A stretch of 64,000 bases of DNA from Pempheris klunzingeri (lineage: Eukaryota; Chordata; Actinopteri; Acropomatiformes; Pempheridae), in the NCBI RefSeq assembly GCF_042242105.1, contig NC_092014.1, positions 1,485,374 to 1,549,373 of the forward strand. The letters are read 5' to 3'. Both the position numbers and the translations under genes were made by a program. Of the stretch, positions 44,801 through 55,895 are shown one piece after another (the stretch's first letter is position 1; each line of letters starts with the position of its first letter). Under the pieces are notes generated by a model. It did no database searches. It worked only from the letters and a program-made list of their open reading frames with translations, and was not told the origin of the DNA.

Positions 44801-47800
44801 TGAGTCAAGACGCCGCCTCTGTGCGAGCTTTCATATAACACTGTGGATGCGGGTGTTTTGGCGCTGGGTTCGTGTGATGCCAGCGAGTGTTGGTTGCCCT
44901 TTAGAGTTAAAAATGGATGGATGAATCCAACATATGTGTGGACAGTGATTACGGTAACACCGCCACAAGCAAGAATACACCCACACTGAGCCAGCTGAAT
45001 ATGGAAACATCTTTCTCTCTCCTTCCCTGCCACCCATGCACACTCAGCTGATGTTTCTCATGCTCAGGATGGTCTTCTCAAAAATGGTCTCCAGAGTGGA
45101 TTAATGTGAAAATGCTGAGGTCACGTTTTAGTGAAGCTTTAAAAGTGAAAGCACAGCTGTTGCCCTTTTTACATATTATGGGTTTGAAATGACAAAAACG
45201 ATCGCAAATAAGGTATAATGGCTGTTATTAAATCCTTTGGGACAACTGCACCTGATCACAGTAGGTCCACTAAAAGAGCTTGTTAGATCCACTGACAGGC
45301 TCAGAGTGTTATTCTAAGTGTGTGACAGCATCATGGAAAGGATCCCTACAGAGAGAGACCTGGAAGATCCTTTTGGTTTAACCACAAACAGCACACACAC
45401 CAGACTACATTCACTAAAACAGGGATTTTAGAGAACAGGACACAGGAGCTGCTGCCTCCATCAGTTTGTTTGTGTTATTGTGTCATAAAAGGCCCTGTGT
45501 TCTGCAAGCTAAAATTACTGTTTTTGTCAATGGAGTCTTGTGACTTTGAAGAGAGCAATAAAGCGGCTGTTTTGTGGCTGCCAGCTGAGGCAATTTACTG
45601 GACCAACTACAACACTACCAGTCATTTAGACACCAAGATAAGTAAAAATATTAGTACATAAAAAACAAAGATTTTCCTCTGGGCCTCCATAACAACTCCA
45701 ATCTGGGCTGAACATCGCTGCTTAGGACAGATATTTTGTCAGAAAGAGGCCTGGAAGATCCTTTTGGTTTAACCACAAACAGCCGTTGTATCGCTCTCTG
45801 CACACACACCAGACTACATTCACTAAAACAGGGATTTTAGAGAACAGGACAGGATAACAGTTGCAGATCTACTGCTGCCTCAATCTTTGTCTCCATTATT
45901 GTGTGACTTTTTAAAGGGTTATTTCGGATTCAACACAATCTTTGTGTAACACACAATAACACAAATTAACCACCTGAGGCAGCGGTAACATGATAATAAT
46001 AAACTTAATTTGTATATCACCTTTCATACACGAAATGCAGCACAACAAGGAAATGACATTCCATCATGTGTTTTACAACGAACATGAAAAGAACAAGTCA
46101 GGTGGACCAGCATCTCCTGTGTTCTGCATGGTAAAATTACTGTTTTTGTCAATGGAGTCTGGTGGCTTTGAAGAGAGGAACCAAGCAGCCGAATGCACCA
46201 CAGCACCTAAAACACACATTAATGTGTGAGAGGAAGTCACTGAAGACGGGGCCTTGCATGGCGCCTCTGATCAGAGCCAACTTTATGTCGGGTTTGGCGT
46301 CGGATATTGTGAGCCGAAGCACACCTCTGATAGGTGAGGAGGGACATTTGAGTGGTCGGCACGGCACAGTCACAGAAGCCAAAATCAGCTCCTCAGTCAG
46401 ACTCGCAAACAGAATAATTAAATCTGGAGGGAGACAAATAAGCTCTTTGGAACTGCGTCGTGTTTTGCTGTGATTTTGCAGAAAATGGCTTTTGTTCAAG
46501 ATCCAAACCGCACGACGCCTCCCCCCTAAATCATCACGAGTAATCCGTTATATCACTGTACACTACAGAGCCAAGTTGATTGATTGATTAATCTGTCATA
46601 AGAGAAGTAATTACATGTTTTTTTCAAGCAAAATGCCAAATATTCTCTAATTCCAGCTTCTGAATTATGCTGCTGCTTTTTACTAATTGTCTTTATTCAT
46701 CTTTATTCAAGAAAAACAAGATTTGAACTATTTTATTTTCAACCCATACTTTATAAAGATATATCTAAATGTCCACTAGTTGAAATACAGCTCCTGATGC
46801 ATGAAGTACACTTCAGCGGACATGTGATTAATCATAATTTCCTCCCAATATAAAATCAATACTTTGAAATTTTAGCAATTGCATGACTCCTTAGATGTTA
46901 CTTGATTTCACTGGGTATCAGTCAGTGTCTGAGATGATGCAGCAGCTTCACTGTAGTGACCTCTATGCATGAAAGGGTTAAAGACAGAAGACTTAAAAAA
47001 AAAAATCATGAGTTCCAGCCCTGAATGGCGAAATCTCCTGTGACTTTTCCTGAACCTGTATCAGACAGCGTCAACTACGGCAGCCTGTTGGTGACAAAAA
47101 CACTGAAATCACACTTCAAAGTCTTCATGTGAAGACGGAACATTTCCCAGCATTAGATGATCTGATCTGATGAGCAAACCTCTCAGATGAGATCAAAACC
47201 TCCAATACAGCAGAAAGCGCTCACAGTGATCAGCTGTAATGATTATGGGTCATTATGGTTGGGAGAGGATCATTCCCAGGTGATCCAGGTGAAGCTCAGC
47301 CCCTCCTGGTGGATCTCCATGGGACCTTATTTCACAAAAAATCTGTCCGGTCGTCAAGCGGCGAGAGAAAAATAATGAAATATTATTAAAACAAAGAGTT
47401 TTTATCCCGTTTGAGTCGCGCCATGAATCACACAATTGTCAAGTTTGTCAATTTAAATGATAATTTCAGAAGTCAAGAAAGTCTCTTTGACTTAAAATGA
47501 AACTACGTCACTGGAAAGACGACACACCCAAACGTAGCATAAGTAGCGTCCAGCTAGCCGGCGGCGCTAAAGCTGCTCTGAGTGTGTTTGGGATCAGGAT
47601 GTGGTCCCAGCAGCAGGTAGAGGGTCTGATCCTTCATCAGAGGACCGGGAGTCTGTGATCCTTCATCAGAGGACCGGGAGTCTGTGATCCTTCATCAGAG
47701 GACCGGGAGTCTGTGATCCTTCATCAGAGGACCAGGAGTCTGGGATCCAACACAGCAGCTCAGAGAACATGAGGGACGTTAGCATGGGGACGTAGCAGCG

Positions 47801-48571
47801 TTAGCTCGCTAGCTAGCAGGTCTGACACCAAACTAAATGGTTCTTTACCGTCTTCACCACAAACTGAGACTTTAAAATCATCTTTTAAACAGACAAACAT
47901 CATGTGTGAGATTCAGGGAACGATTCAAACGTGATAGACAGGATGGAGGTTTGGCTGCAACAATCAGAAAATAATAATAATAATAATAATAATAATAATT
48001 GTGTTTCTCTGATTCACTGCTTCGTTCTCACTAACGCTGCTCCCTCTCTCCATTCGCTCTCTAACTCGCTCGACCACCATCAGTGGACTCATTTCCTGAT
48101 CCTTGCAGGTCTGTTTGGACAACAACAGGACTAACAAGATTCCTGGGACTAAACGTTCTTGTGTCTCTGAGAGGAAACGCAGGTTCAGAAGCTAAACTGC
48201 AGGAGAAATAAAGGTCATAATCAGGCTCTCTCTCAGTTTGACCCTGACAGAGGTGATCGCTGAAGAAAGCTGCAGCCTGGTTCAGTTTCTGTGAGTCCGC
48301 CAGAGACAGGACGAGACGACGAGGCAAATTAAGACGGCTCGCTGGCCTCGTTTTTAAGAGTCCAGATCGTTCTGCTGCCCATTTGTGATGAAGAGCAGCG
48401 ACAATTAACCAACAACAGCTCACAGAACTCTTCACTTACTCTTATTTTATTATACACCCCCCCAGTCCGCTGTTCTAAAGCTTTCCTTCTGCTTTTAATC
48501 AGTTTCACTGTGATTCTTCTCTGTTTTTCAGGGGAATGAAGCCAGCTATGCCCTGGACATGTGCTCGCACT
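41263..48571 (+). CDS. ppp3r1: PPP3R1, calcineurin subunit B type 1, first two coding exons (partial)
   Basis: Exon 1 (41263-41265) supplies only the ATG, directly followed by donor GTAAGA. Exon 2 (48532-48571) follows acceptor CTGTTTTTCAG and reads GNEASYALDMCSH plus one base, before donor GTAAGT. This matches the calcineurin B N-terminus MGNEASYPLEMCSHFDADE, including the N-myristoylated glycine 2, and the ATG-only first exon I recall in vertebrate PPP3R1. Calcineurin B is the EF-hand regulatory subunit of the calcium-dependent phosphatase. None of the EF-hand exons is in the window: from 48572 to 64000 I found no DxDxDG coding, only TRIM genes on the other strand. Either intron 2 runs past the window or the gene is interrupted. 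Confidence 0.88.
41790..41935. repeat. (AT)n plus retroelement 3' tail
   Basis: (AT)n at 41818-41862 is followed by TGTAAATGAGAAGCTGTTCT and ACCTGGTAAAATAAAGGTTA with AAATAAAATAAATAA. This resembles a 3' tail often seen on fish LINE/SINE copies. Confidence 0.55.
43310..44495. repeat. AGCAGC-rich minisatellite, about 1.2 kb
   Basis: Built from AGCAGCAGCTAA with spacers such as TAAGAGC, CAAGAAC and CAGTAGC. A higher-order unit of roughly 130-200 bp recurs (the stretch TATTAAGAGCATCAGCTAAC reappears several times). Within ppp3r1 intron 1. No long frame survives because TAA occurs in the unit. Confidence 0.92.
45225..45670. repeat. Fold-back element copy J1
   Basis: Left arm from GATCACAGTAGGTCCACTAA through CACACCAGACTACATTCACT; right arm TCAATGGAGTCTTGTGACTT to ACACTACCAGTCATTTAGAC. 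In ppp3r1 intron 1. Confidence 0.8.
45740..46200. repeat. Fold-back element copy J2 with an embedded retro-tail
   Basis: Left arm CCTGGAAGATCCTTTTGGTT and CACACCAGACTACATTCACT; right arm TCAATGGAGTCTGGTGGCTT. The centre contains TTAATTTGTATATCACCTTT and CATACACGAAATGCAGCAC, which resemble another dispersed fish repeat. Confidence 0.75.
47605..47740. repeat. 29-bp tandem repeat, four copies
   Basis: GATCCTTCATCAGAGGACCG plus GGAGTCTGT repeated four times with only single changes, in ppp3r1 intron 1. Confidence 0.93.
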
Positions 48572-49640
48572 GTAAGTACCAGTCAATGCACCTTCATCAC
48601 ACGGCGTTCGGTCAGGGCGGTCTTAAAATGTCCTGAATTCTGTTTGGAGACGTCTCACATGTTTATTTGTTGAGCGCTGTCAGTCTGAAATGATCCAAAG
48701 TTATCCTGTTCTGGTTTGTTGCTGCTGAACGTCTGCCGTCCGCTCACAGAGCTGAAAGATTGTGTGTTTTTTCCGATTCGTATTCCCAAGTTTTGTCCCC
48801 TTGTGGCCACTGTAGGGTCAGTCTGGATGGCGTGGAGGCGCTAGCCGGTTCGCTGACCTCACACATTCAAACTATAGATATGGGGAACGTTGAATAACGA
48901 GCAGGAAGCAGCTGCTGGTTATTAATTGTAAGACTCGAGACTTTGTTGAAAGAGACAGGAGGCTTTTTCCTCTTTATTTAAAAGCCATTTAGAAACTATG
49001 AAAGAGAAGCACAATAACAACACAGGGATGTAAATCACACTTCACATCATGTCAGACTCTCTAACACAGCTGGACTGATCAATATCCTTATGGACAAATA
49101 TAGTTTTACATACATTTGGACAAATTATTATTGTTACTTTGCTGTACATACATGTATTTACTTAAAGACTGATTCTGTGTTTTCACATTATATATGTGTA
49201 TTTTTATTGGAAAATTGAAAACTTTGCCTTAAATCTAATAAAACAGTGGTATTAAAACTTAAATTTAACTTGCTGATACATGTAGACACCTTGTGGACTT
49301 CAGTTAAACACCATCCACGTTCCCTGTGTTCATTTTGAATATGAAAAGGCAGGTGACGATCTGATCAGGACAAAAACACTTTTACTTTCTCGTCTTTTTA
49401 GAGGAAGCCTTTTCTGAGCTGAGCGAAACTTAGATTTTTAAAAGCAGGCTAGTTTTAACTCCGTAAGTTTTTGCACTTAAACAAGAGAAAGTTTGTCCTT
49501 TTTCTTTTGGTTTTGTCACTGAATCATACACACATTGACAGAAAAATATATATGTGGGTATTTTTTGGTATCTGAACGCATTGCAACCGTTAAACTAGTG
49601 TCATCTTTCAGTGATCTCACTACACACAGGAAACAGCTTC
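48572..49640. other. Start of ppp3r1 intron 2, before the TRIM array
   Basis: AT-rich, unique-looking sequence with no recognised exon. The TRIM repeat unit begins at about 49640 (ACATCCAAAATAGTT and an A-run). Confidence 0.55.
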
Positions 49641-51147
49641 AAAAAACATCCAAAATAGTTAAAAAAAAAAAACAAAACACACAGGTACAGCTGTGGCTAC
49701 AGATGTTAAATCTACTCCTCTGGTTGAGTTTGTACTCACCCTCCTGCAAACTATTCTAACTTTCTACCATTTTTCAGATTGTGTTGCAGCCTAGTGGCGA
49801 TGATGAAGCCATTTTACTCCATAAATGTTTGCCACAGAGCTGATCTTCTGTAATAATCCAGAATCTAAAGGAAAAATCCCATTGGCTCGAGTTCCTCCCC
49901 CTTTTTTTTTTAAAATACCTGACTTAAAGTATGAATGTAATTTTACAGAAAACATGTTTTCATTCATTTATTCATTCTTGTCAAACATAAAATTCAAATG
50001 AAGTGGGTTCATTTCTCAAGCAGGTGTACACAAAGTTTTCTAGAGTAAAATACATGAATATTGTAAAATTAACAATTAGATTTAGACCTGAACGTCTCTG
50101 ATCAGTGCGATTTAAACAAAACAAAACAAAAACCAGGCGTTGAAGTGACGTTTGCGGTTCTGGATAGAGATTCTCAGGCGAACATGTTCACACCAAGTCT
50201 GGGGTCTGATGGCGGCCGGTGATGGATGTGAGCATCACCACGTGCACCAGCTTCCTCTGCCGGCAGCACGACCCCGACTCCCAACGCTCCCGGGCTAAAA
50301 ATGCCTCGTCGCTCTGTAAAGGTCAGCGTCGGGGCTGCTGGGAAAACTTGGTTTATTTTTAGTCACCGCAAAATCCCAGTTTTAATTAGTCGGTCACCTT
50401 GCTCTGACCCCCCCCTCCCACCACCACCCCAACACTCCCAAAGACATGAAATCTTGCTGCTTAATCCTAAAACAGTACTTTTAGAGTAGCGCCCTCCTCA
50501 GGAAGATTGAAGCTTCAGCTCATCTTTTGTCTCTAAATTACATCCAGCTGCTCAACAACAACACAATAGTTGTATTGATATCAGGAGGAGTACCACCAAA
50601 CCTCACCGTGTCTGAGTTAATGGTCTTAAACGGGGAGACGTGAATGTCAGAGTTCAGTCTGGCTGTGTTTCCCCAGTCAACGGGCGGACTTTACCCGCTC
50701 AGGGGTATTTTCGGTCCCTGACGGTGCCACGCCTCGACTCCCCGCTCGTCTTTTCCCTCTGGACCACGACAGAAGAAACATCAGCACACATTTAAAGGTA
50801 CTTGTGGAGTTTTTTCCAGCAGAAGCGCCACAGGAAGTTAGAGGAAGATCCTTTAGCATGTGTTGGATTGGTTAACTCACTGTAATAAGCTGTAGTCTTA
50901 TATTAAGCTTTATAGTACAAAGAAATATTCTGCACACGTTTTCTGTGGCTGCACATCAAATAGAAAAATTAAAATGAAATAAGAAATCTTATCAGTGAAG
51001 TGCAAATCAATCACCAGTAAACATATTCTGTAGAAAACAAGAATAAAACATGTACAATATTATTATTATATCCTGAATATGTACTTTTGTTCCCTTGAGT
51101 TAAGATTAATCAATACATGAAAAAAGAGAAGTTATTAGTTTACTTGA

Positions 51148-52779
51148 CTAATTGACAGGAGAGATGATCAGAGGGGCAGAGTTTTTGCCTCCATCATTAT
51201 TTTCCGGACTGAAGAAGGGGAAGAGTTTCTCAGTGAAGGAGCAGCTGGTGAAGGAGTAGATGAGAGCTGCAGCATCTACGTCATAAAAGGAGACCAGACC
51301 GTCCTCATAGTCCACAAACACCCCCACCTTCTGAGGCTGAGACCTCAGAGAGAGGAGGACTAAAGAGTTCTCACAAGCTTCGTACTCATTCCCATTACTC
51401 AAACATACAGTCCAGTAACCATCCTCAGGGCTCAGTCTGATGGTCTCTTTCCTGCTGATCGACTCTCTGGCCACTCCTAAAGTCCATTCAGTTTTTCCTT
51501 TAACCTGAACCTCAAAGTAGAATCTGCCTGAAGAGAAACTCTGCTCTCCTAAGACACAGGTACACTTAGAAAACCTCTCTGGATTGTCTGGGAGTTTCTT
51601 CCTCACATCACTATCATACACTTGTTTCCCATCATCAGACAGGATGAGATAAGGATGTGCTGTATCAGGATCAAGAGTCACATCCACTGCAAACTTCTGG
51701 ACCCTCCTCAGCTCAGCTTTAATCATCTCTGTACTGAGATCCTGCTCCAGCTGAGCCACAGCTCTGCTCACAGTCCCCTCATAGGACGGTGGAGGGACGC
51801 TGACCTCTGTCCAGTCCCTGGTGGCTGGAGGCTGGTTGGTGTTGAGGGTCTGGACACTCTGGAGGAGATGGAGGTGGTCTTCAGAGCGTGAGAGCTGCTC
51901 CACCTCAGTCCTCCTCTTCATCAGCTCAGAGATTTCCTGTTCCAGCTCTCTGATGAAAGCTTGGGCCTGTTTTTCTGCTCTTTCCTGCTTCTCTTTGATG
52001 GTGTTGATGAGCTCTGCCTGGCCTCTCTCAACACGCTCCTTCAGAGAAGTGAAGACCTGAACACCTTCTGCTATCGCTCTGTCTGCATCTTCCTGACTGA
52101 GGTCAGCTGACCGTTTGATCTCCTCAATCTTCAGTCGTCTCTTCTGGATCATCTGCTGGATTTCAGCCTCTGTCTTCCCCAGCTCGGCCTTCTGTCCTTC
52201 ATATTCTTCTTTCAGAGGAACAAACTCATGTGTCTTGTGGTCTAAAACAGAGCAGAGCATGCAGATATACGTCCGGTCGGTCTTACAGAACAGCTCCAGA
52301 GGTTTATCGTGCTTCGTACACATCCTGCTGTCCAGGTTCTCCACAGGGTCGATCAGCTGGTGTCTTTTCAGGCCTGAAGCTGTCAGATGAGGCTCCAGGT
52401 GAGTCTCACAGTAGGAGACCAGACACACCAGGCAGGACTTCAGGGCCTTCAGTTTGGTTCCAGCACAGACGTCACAGGGAACTTCTCCTGGTTTGGACAC
52501 TTGTTGCTCTGAGCTGCTGCTGCTGGCGTCCTGTTGAGCTGACTGTCTGAACTGAGAGACCATCTCAGAGAGCAAAGTGTTGACACACAAATCAGGTCTT
52601 GTGGTAAAAGCCTTTTTACACACTGGACACAGAAACCGGTCGTTAGTGTTCCAGTGTTCAGTGATGCAGGTTTTGCAGAAGTTGTGTCCACATGATGTGC
52701 TGACGGGATCAGTGAGCACATCCAGACAGATGGAGCACAGAAACTGATCTTCAGATCTCAGATAGTTTGCAGCAGCCAT
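51148..52779 (-). CDS. TRIM family E3 ubiquitin ligase, bloodthirsty-like, copy 1
   Basis: 543 residues in one coding exon. RING finger with complete C3HC4 ligands (C15, C18, C30, H32, C35, C38, C51, C54), a first B-box-like region (CDVCAGTKLKALKSCLVC), B-box 2 (CTKHDKPLELFCKTD... CMLCSVLDHKTH), a long coiled coil (about 185-300) and a C-terminal PRY-SPRY domain (about 355-543: VDVTLDPDTAHPYLILSDDG, GRFYFEVQVKGKTEWTLGVA, KVGVFVDYEDGLVSFYDVD). This is the fish bloodthirsty/TRIM39-like type. Such proteins are RING ubiquitin ligases whose SPRY recognises targets; several fish members are linked to antiviral responses, but this copy's target is unknown. The ATG is two bases after a strong acceptor (CCACTGTGTGCAG), so a non-coding 5' exon precedes it. 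It lacks the KKL tripeptide before IKAELRR that copies 2 and 3 have. Confidence 0.92.
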   Translation of the reverse strand: MAAANYLRSEDQFLCSICLDVLTDPVSTSCGHNFCKTCITEHWNTNDRFLCPVCKKAFTTRPDLCVNTLLSEMVSQFRQSAQQDASSSSSEQQVSKPGEVPCDVCAGTKLKALKSCLVCLVSYCETHLEPHLTASGLKRHQLIDPVENLDSRMCTKHDKPLELFCKTDRTYICMLCSVLDHKTHEFVPLKEEYEGQKAELGKTEAEIQQMIQKRRLKIEEIKRSADLSQEDADRAIAEGVQVFTSLKERVERGQAELINTIKEKQERAEKQAQAFIRELEQEISELMKRRTEVEQLSRSEDHLHLLQSVQTLNTNQPPATRDWTEVSVPPPSYEGTVSRAVAQLEQDLSTEMIKAELRRVQKFAVDVTLDPDTAHPYLILSDDGKQVYDSDVRKKLPDNPERFSKCTCVLGEQSFSSGRFYFEVQVKGKTEWTLGVARESISRKETIRLSPEDGYWTVCLSNGNEYEACENSLVLLSLRSQPQKVGVFVDYEDGLVSFYDVDAAALIYSFTSCSFTEKLFPFFSPENNDGGKNSAPLIISPVN

Positions 52780-53751
52780 GTCTGCACACAGTGGGAAAGA
52801 AAAGGAAAAACAGTGTAGTCAATAAACCATTTTAATTATTGTTTAAAACCAAAGATTTCTTCTGTCAGGTGAAGTAATTCTGAACTACATAAAGGGAAGA
52901 GCGAGTGAGTAGAGCCAGCTTTTACTTGAAGCATCTCTTAAAGTGAGAACATGACAGTAATGCCTCCAGCTAGCAGGTGATATTTCATGATGTGAATCTG
53001 TGGAAACAGTTTTCACAATATGAGTTTCCAAAAAACAAAGAGGATCAGAGTAAATTGTTCCATTGATGTTAAAGTAAAACTGGTTAAATGAAAAACTATG
53101 AAGCTAATCCAATAACCAAATGACTGCCTAATGGTTTCATAAATGATAAAGCTGCAACGTCAATTTGAAAAATTTAAGAACAAAATCACCTCAAATTGAA
53201 CAAACTCAAGTGTGATTAGCAAACTACTACAACTATTAATCAATAACTCTTTCAACTGTTTATTAAGAACTCTTAGCAAACTATTTGAAGTGGTTATCCA
53301 GACTTTGTGCTAAGCTAAGCTAACCGGCTAATGGTGATAGTGGCCATAGAGCCACTGAATTAATGACCCCTAGAAGAAGAGCTCTGGTGGTGATTTCTGA
53401 CTCCACATGCATCAGTTGGATGCTGCTTCAGTGTAGAATTATAGTGAAATAATCCTTTAATAACCTACAGCTGTACTGACCCTTTGTCTTGATGAAGAAG
53501 AGCATTGCTAACAAAGCTCTGAATACCTGAAGAGAAACTCTTGGTGCTTCACATTAAAAGCCTCCTGCTGGCTCTCTGCTGGAAAGCCTTTATTGTGAAG
53601 CAGTAGAGGAAACAGGAAGCAGTATGGCTGCATGAAGTGATCAGTAAACGGTGATGATACCAGGAAAGTGGAGGGAAACTAAACTCCAAACCACAGAGAA
53701 TCAGTTTAACCCTTTATAGGGCACTCATTGAAATACTTAGAAACCACAGAC

Positions 53752-54090
53752 CAGACATGTCAAACTCAAGGCCCGCGAGATAATTTCATGTAACTATTAA
53801 CAAAGGCCCTTCGGTTAACAGCACTCCCACCTTTCATACTACAACTCCCACAATGCACTGAACAGCTGCCACGCTAGTCCAACCCGTGCAGCACGTATGA
53901 CGACACACCGATCAGCTGATCAATGCATCGTCAGCACTTTTATAGTGACACTTAGAGTAGAGCTAAAACTGTGTAATGGAAAAGCGCCATTAAGCTAGCC
54001 CCCAAAATAAACGCCTAAACTTTGAACACAGAGACTTTCACAGCAGAGTTTTACCTGTTTGTCTATCGGAGGTAAAACCTGTGTGTCTTG
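53752..54090. mobile_element. hAT (Charlie-like) fragment in TRIM unit 1
   Basis: Same family as 9174-9440: starts CAGACATGTCAAACTCAAGG and includes CTTTGAACACAGAGACTTTC. The transposase start is disrupted. Lies in the TRIM 5' UTR intron and was duplicated with the unit. Confidence 0.6.
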
Positions 54091-54350
54091 TTTGATAGAT
54101 ATAAGACGACACTATGAGACAAAACATGAGGATAAGTAGAAAAAAGGAAAAATAAATTTTTTTTGACCTCCTACTTAAGTTACCAAATATGGTGCCTTGC
54201 CCGATAAAGGGTTAAAGTCCCTACATAAGATAATACTTTAACCAGCGTCACAAGTGTGAAATGAGAAAAGAGGAACTTCCTGCTGAGCGGAGCTGAAGCT
54301 TTGTGTTGATCCTGGTGGTTGAAGCTGTAAATGTGATCATCTGTACTCAC

Positions 54351-54480
54351 CAGTGTTTGGCAGAGGCTCTGCTGTGTTGTTGAGGAGACCTGATGAAGTC
54401 AGTCTGGATTTTCTTCAGACAGAAACACAGACGTGTCTCCACGGCTGCCTGGCTGCCACTCTGACTGACTTTACTTTCAG
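54351..54480 (-). other. TRIM copy 1 non-coding 5' exon (candidate)
   Basis: Minus-strand segment ending GCCAAACACTG|GTGAGTACAG, an excellent 5' splice site facing the acceptor at the TRIM ATG 1.6 kb away. The 5' limit is not known. Confidence 0.6.
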
Positions 54481-55765
54481 TTCTGCAGTGTGACGTTGAA
54501 GCTCTGCTCCTCCTCTGGTTCCTCCCCCTGATTTACACAGTTGGTGATAAACACCTGAGTCATCATGTTTTTATTACTGGTTGTGCCGCCTCCCAACGTG
54601 ACCAGAAATTCAGCTGCTGCAGGTTTAAAATTTGCAACCAAGTTTTTGGAGTAGAAATGACGTTTCAACAAATTGGTGTGGAACCATTTTACCATCAAAG
54701 ATTTTATATTATTATTATTATTTCCATTTAGTGCAAACTTAAGTTCTTTACTCAGTGTTTAGTGGCCAGTGGTCGACTTAACGTCTGCTTTAATCCAAAC
54801 GCTCACGTCCAACGTGTAATTCTGCTGTATTTGAACAATAAAAGTAATAAATAAACAATGTGAAGCTTTAAGGTGAGTGTTATTGAACAATAGTTCAACA
54901 CTTCATAGTTGAAGTATCAAATAGTATTTTGGCTTAAACTGCACATCCCTACTTTGAAGCCAGTTTGACCTTGTGGTCAAACGGTGTAAATACAACAATG
55001 GCGTCCATCACGTGACACCAAACTGGCCCAAAAAGAATTTTTTTTCCACAGACTCACTTTGTGAAGGAGACATTTGTAAATCAGGGGACATGTTTTCATT
55101 GACAGTCACAAACCACGAAATGACTCGTTTCAAGATCAGAATTTGATCCATTCGGTTTGATAACATTTAGATTTTGATTAAATCATTTTGTTCCCACATC
55201 ATAGCAGAGGGCTGACAGGAAGTCACCTGACTCAGTGCAGGTATGCGGTGCTCTAAGGGCCCAACTATACAGAAGATCTGGTTACTATTTTTTTTGGCTT
55301 CATGCTCCACTGAGCAGCTTCCACAGGTATGAACAGGGCCCCGCCTCTAATGCTGCACCCAGGTCTCTTTGTACCTCCAGGGGTTTGGCAGAGCTGATGA
55401 GAGCCACTGTGAAATATGTCTGACATGATGAGAGCAATGTGCGTGCCAGATTTTGTGATTATTTGAAGCCACAATGCTCTGACTAAGTCTTGCCACGCAA
55501 TGGGGGCGCTATGGAGCCCCAAAACACTCAAGAACCCGATCACTGCATATTCTGGGAAAATGCGCTGGTTTTGATTAGTGCGCAAAGTTTTGTGAGTCTT
55601 GAAGTGAGTCGAAAATGAGTGTTCAGGCTAAAAGTAACGGGGGGACGCTTTAGAGCTGAAAGTGCCACGCCCGAACCCAACTGAGATTTAGAAATATTTA
55701 CCAGTTTGATAAGTTTTGTGTTGATCCTGGTGGTTGAAGCTGTAAATGTGATCATCTGTACTCAC

Positions 55766-55895
55766 CAGTGTTTGGCAGAGGCTCTGCTGTGTTGTTGAGG
55801 AGACCTGATGAAGTCAGTCTGGAGTTTCTTCAGACAGAAACACAGACGTGTCTCCACGGCTGCCTGGCTGCCACTCTGACTGACTTTACTTTCAG
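55766..55895 (-). other. Second copy of the TRIM 5' exon in unit 1
   Basis: Nearly identical to 54351-54480 with the same GTGAGTACAG donor, separated from it by about 1.2 kb of sequence not seen in unit 2. Could be an alternative first exon for TRIM copy 1 or an orphan. Confidence 0.6.

Noticed and set aside
46149-46499. Frames of about 100 codons on both strands beside fold-back copy J2
   Set aside because: No recognised domain and they run into the repeat arm; not supported as a gene.
50301-50489. Frame MPRRSVKVSVGAAGKTWFIF repeated at 57117 and 62493
   Set aside because: Its preservation is explained by recent duplication of the whole TRIM unit; surrounding non-coding DNA is equally conserved and the frame matches no known family.
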